Shown in pieces: positions 7,329-9,432 of a DNA stretch of 9,432 nt (the stretch's first letter is position 1; each line of letters starts with the position of its first letter). The position numbers were made by a program, and so were the translations under genes. The notes beneath the pieces were generated by a model that was given only the letters and a program-made list of their open reading frames with translations, searched no databases and had not been told where the DNA came from. This stretch comes from an uncultured Collinsella sp. (lineage in GTDB: Bacteria; Actinomycetota; Coriobacteriia; Coriobacteriales; Coriobacteriaceae). The stretch covers positions 1 to 9,432 of the forward strand of contig CABUKY010000065.1 in assembly GCA_902492185.1 (NCBI GenBank), in the 5' to 3' direction.

Positions 7329-8267
7329 ATGGATCTTGCGATGGCGCAGCGGCTCGTTGATCGCCGCAAGGCTGCCGGGCTTTCTCAGGAGGCCCTTGCC
7401 GCCCAGCTGGGTGTGAGTCGTCAGGCTGTCAGCAAATGGGAGCGCAGCGAATCCTCGCCCGATACCGATAACCTTATTGCGCTCGCCGCGCTGTATGGCG
7501 TGTCGCTGGATGAGCTGTTGTATGGAGAGGCGGTGGATAGCACTGACGACTCGCAGGCTGATGATGAGGCACAGGACAGCGACGCCGGCGCCAAAGCTTC
7601 AGATAAGGCTGAAGAGGCTGAGGCTTCTACTGAGCACGCTGATTGCAGCGATAAGCCACTTGTCGATATTTCCCTCGCGCACGGCATCCACGTTATTGAT
7701 CCCAACAAAGGCGAAGAGGTTCATGTTGGCTGGAATGGCATCCATGTGGCTAACGAGCGCAAGGGTGAAGAGGTCCATGTGGGGCCAGGCGGATTGCATA
7801 TCGATACGCTTGAGGACGATGGACATAGCGTGCATACCAATGACGACGGCACCGTCACCATCGACGGCGAGACGTTTTCCAGCTGGAAGGAAGCACACGA
7901 CAAGCTCGACCATCATGGCAAGCATTTCCACACCAAGGTCGGACGTACATGGAACAAATTCCCCTTCCCCGCGCTTGTCGCCCTCGCCTATCTGGTGCTC
8001 GGCATTATCTACGGCGCGTGGTCCATGGGGCTCTTCCTCGTCTTTTTGATTCCCATCTACTACGCGCTTGGCGGCTTTATCGACCAACGCCACTTATCTA
8101 AGCTGATCGATGTCGTCTATTCAGTTAGTGCCGAGGCATGGTTCCTCTACATGTGGCTCTGCCTGGGGCAACCCCATCCCGCCTGGGTAATCCTCATCAC
8201 CATCCCGGTCGTAAAAGCACTCATGCGTTGGTGCCGCAAACAATGGAAGCATCGCAAGCGAGCCTAA
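7329..8267 (+). CDS. XRE-family transcriptional regulator with C-terminal membrane domain
   Basis: Predicted membrane-tethered DNA-binding protein, 312 residues. Residues about 5-66 are a classic HTH_3/Cro-C1 domain: RLVDRRKAAGLSQEALAAQL, then the recognition-helix region SRQAVSKWE (30-38), then the characteristic tail SPDTDNLIALAALYGVSLDELL. A strongly acidic Ala/Asp/Glu/Ser linker follows (67-112). Residues 117-182 hold short repeated strands of the form GIHV...KGEEVHVG (at 119-134 and 137-152, with a degenerate third at 155-170) rich in histidine, likely a small beta structure. The C-terminus (about 212-300) has three to four membrane helices with a basic tail, RWCRKQWKHRKRA. The start is ATG 7329, because AAAGGA lies 6 bases upstream; an in-frame ATG at 7314 has no such site. 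It is flanked on both sides by related palindromes. Proteins that fuse an HTH to a membrane domain often control membrane or stress genes, but the target here is unknown. Confidence 0.9.
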   Translation: MDLAMAQRLVDRRKAAGLSQEALAAQLGVSRQAVSKWERSESSPDTDNLIALAALYGVSLDELLYGEAVDSTDDSQADDEAQDSDAGAKASDKAEEAEASTEHADCSDKPLVDISLAHGIHVIDPNKGEEVHVGWNGIHVANERKGEEVHVGPGGLHIDTLEDDGHSVHTNDDGTVTIDGETFSSWKEAHDKLDHHGKHFHTKVGRTWNKFPFPALVALAYLVLGIIYGAWSMGLFLVFLIPIYYALGGFIDQRHLSKLIDVVYSVSAEAWFLYMWLCLGQPHPAWVILITIPVVKALMRWCRKQWKHRKRA

Positions 8268-8320
8268 ACCATCCCAGCCCGACAGCAGCACCCAACTAGC
8301 ACTCCCCCGCCCATCCCTCC

Positions 8321-8391
8321 TAAGTTGCGGTGATATAGTTCCGGTTTTAGCCTTGAGTAGTCGAGTTTAGGAACCATTCCACCGCAACTTA
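8321..8391. repeat. Palindromic repeat, copy 2
   Basis: 22-base arms at 8321-8342 and 8370-8391, with three mismatches between them; the outer TAAGTTGCGGTG arms are perfect. The left arm matches the palindrome at 7076-7097 except for two bases, while the loops are unrelated, which is what one expects if selection or mobility acts on the arms. It begins 53 bases after the regulator's stop and could also end its transcript, although no T tract follows. Confidence 0.85.
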
Positions 8392-8448
8392 CGAATGATC
8401 GGAGCGGCTACAGCACAAGCGTCGGCGTTCGTTTGATGGTCCACCACG

Positions 8449-8596
8449 AAAAGGGGCTATCTACTACGTTTAACTCGATGGGGCCAACCATGACCGCCTT
8501 TTTCGAAAATCGACAGGCCTTCTACCTGCGGTTTTATTTTTAGTTTTCCCGGCATGGTTGAGGGTATCCAATTAAACGTAGTAGATAGGCCCGTTT
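8449..8596. repeat. ~145-bp nested hairpin element
   Basis: The outer arms CTATCTACTACGTTTAA (8457-8473) and their exact reverse complement (8572-8588) are 17 bp, with partly matching G-rich/C-rich and AAAA/TTTT flanks. Inside, at equal 11-base distances on both sides, CAACCATG (8485-8492) pairs with CATGGTTG (8553-8560). Further in are GAAAA (8505-8509) with TTTTC (8544-8548) and CAGG (8514-8517) with CCTG (8525-8528). The whole unit therefore folds as one long imperfect hairpin. A minus-strand frame crosses it and runs on over the opposite strand of the next gene; I regard that as a shadow. It has no sequence match to the other two repeat families. A non-autonomous palindromic element or a structured RNA are both possible. 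Confidence 0.75.
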
Positions 8597-8720
8597 TGTG
8601 ACATACGACCCATTCAAGCCCAATCTCGAAGGCTAAAGAGAGTCTCTCACCCACGCCTGCGGGCGAAAACCAAATAGAATGAAAGGCAAATGGAAAGCCC
8701 GTTTGACGAGCGGAGGACAT

Positions 8721-9050
8721 ATGCGCGACGTAGCCGAAAGCGACTGGAAGCTGTTTAAGGCGCTGCTCCCAAAATGGCAAGAAAGCTATATGGAAATGCT
8801 CATCGGCCAATACATCGAGATACTAAACGGCGGCAGCGAAGCGTCTAGTAGATTTTGGGCGCTAGAAGAGCGCATCAATAGGGACAAGCTGTCCTCAGGA
8901 GTGCTAGCAAACGATATTCGCCGCAGCACCATGCATTATGAGATTGCCAACTTGCTTTCCGATAACGTGATCACGCTCGACGACCTTGACGGTTTCACCG
9001 AAGACATTAAGGGCTACGCACGACGTTGCATCGGTCGGCAAGAACGCTGA
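8721..9050 (+). CDS. Small conserved hypothetical protein
   Basis: 109 residues, acidic to neutral, no membrane helix, no signal peptide and no catalytic motif. The pattern SDWKLFKALLPKWQESYMEMLIGQYIEIL (7-35), then SSRFWALEERINRDK (42-56), then RSTMHYEIANLLSDNVITLDDLDGFTEDI (68-96) looks mostly helical. It matches my memory of a widespread small protein family of gut Clostridia and Actinobacteria that databases often mislabel 'multidrug transporter'; nothing in the sequence supports transport. The start is ATG 8721, with GGAGGA at 8712-8717. An in-frame ATG at 8679 would add 14 residues but has no ribosome binding site. The gene stands alone between the hairpin element and repeat copy 2. Function is unknown. 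Confidence 0.8.
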   Translation: MRDVAESDWKLFKALLPKWQESYMEMLIGQYIEILNGGSEASSRFWALEERINRDKLSSGVLANDIRRSTMHYEIANLLSDNVITLDDLDGFTEDIKGYARRCIGRQER

Positions 9051-9078
9051 GCGACATGCGCATCCACAGCCGCTGTAC

Positions 9079-9371
9079 TGCATAAACCGCACCGAAAAAT
9101 GCATATTACGGCGGGGCGGTTGCTATTTGTCCACAGGTACCCCCGGGGGCGGCGTGCAAATTCCGGAGTATTCAGCATCCCGAAGTCCGCAGGCGCGCAA
9201 AACTGCGCTGAAAGCCCTGATTAAGAGCCCCCAGCGCCTCAAGAGCCGCTCATTTTCCACAGGATGTGCCCCATGGCGCCTGCCTTTCGCCCAAAATCCA
9301 GTATGCAGGCATCCTCGGCTGCTGAATACTCCCAAAAATGCACGCCGCATCCTACCCCAGGCACCCGCAGC
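9079..9371. repeat. ~300-bp structured repeat, copy 2
   Basis: Same orientation and order of parts as 6746-7049. The leading hairpin is AACCGCACCG (9085-9094) / CGGGGCGGTT (9112-9121), with one A-G mismatch, at a different pair from the mismatch in copy 1; its T tract is broken (CTATTTG), so it is a weaker terminator. Inverted repeats 9149-9177 and 9320-9348 differ at 4 of 29 positions. The inner stem 9275-9283 / 9305-9313 keeps seven Watson-Crick pairs, a G-U and one mismatch. The 12-base GC insertion of copy 1 is absent. It starts 28 bases after the stop of the small protein gene. Confidence 0.85.
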
Positions 9372-9432
9372 AAGAAGACGAATAGCCTCGGCCTCCCTAG
9401 TTGCCGCAGGAGACCCCAGGGCTTACCTCCCA
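9372..9432. other. Window end, nothing recognised
   Basis: Sixty-one bases after repeat copy 2. I see no gene start, hairpin or promoter here. Confidence 0.5.

Noticed and set aside
7076..8391. Insertion sequence with the XRE gene as cargo and the palindromes as terminal repeats
   Set aside because: Each palindrome is a complete hairpin, not a single terminal arm; there is no transposase and I see no matching target duplication. Kept only as a weak alternative in the findings.
8457..8810. 117-residue minus-strand frame across the nested hairpin and the start of the small gene
   Set aside because: Half of it is the antisense of the small protein gene and the rest is the hairpin element. No ribosome binding site stands out. 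If copies of the hairpin elsewhere keep this frame open, it should be reconsidered.
9123..9350. 75-residue minus-strand frame inside repeat copy 2, partly shared with copy 1
   Set aside because: The copies differ by a 1-base gap in the middle, which shifts the frame, and the shared peptide words follow from DNA identity. Coding is unlikely.
6746..9371. CRISPR array or tandem repeat array
   Set aside because: The repeats are two distant ~300-bp copies and single palindromes, without regular short repeats and spacers, and no cas genes are nearby.

Overview
The window looks like chromosomal DNA of a high-GC Gram-positive gut actinobacterium. My best guess is Collinsella or a close relative in the Coriobacteriia. 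This rests on GC-rich codon use, the gene families present and the style of the intergenic palindromes. It is an inference; no rRNA or marker gene is present to prove it.

Region 1 (1-1066): a stretch with no convincing gene, then an O6-alkylguanine DNA alkyltransferase (ogt, 266-838). A 228-base intergenic region follows, carrying a pair of GCTAAGGC direct repeats 11 bases apart just upstream of the next operon.

Region 2 (1067-6690): a signalling and export module on the plus strand. It consists of an OmpR-family response regulator, a membrane sensor histidine kinase, a MacB/LolD-type ABC ATPase and a large two-lobe FtsX/MacB-type permease. Regulator and kinase are two bases apart. ATPase and permease overlap. 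The 85-base gap between the pairs holds a possible promoter inside a 7-bp inverted repeat. The likely logic is that the kinase senses an extracellular signal (perhaps a peptide or envelope stress), the regulator is phosphorylated on Asp51, and the transporter is induced. The substrate cannot be read from the sequence.

Region 3 (6691-9432): an accessory-looking region with two genes set among three different families of structured repeats. In order it holds a ~300-bp repeat (copy 1, starting with a terminator-like hairpin), a 63-bp palindrome, an XRE-type regulator predicted to be anchored in the membrane, a related 71-bp palindrome, a ~145-bp nested hairpin element, a 109-residue protein of unknown function, and the second copy of the ~300-bp repeat in the same orientation. 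The two ~300-bp copies are about 90% identical by hand alignment. Each carries near-identical 29-base inverted repeats around a ~200-base core and lies just after a gene's stop codon. This repeat cluster, and the membrane-tethered regulator inside it, are the most unusual things here.
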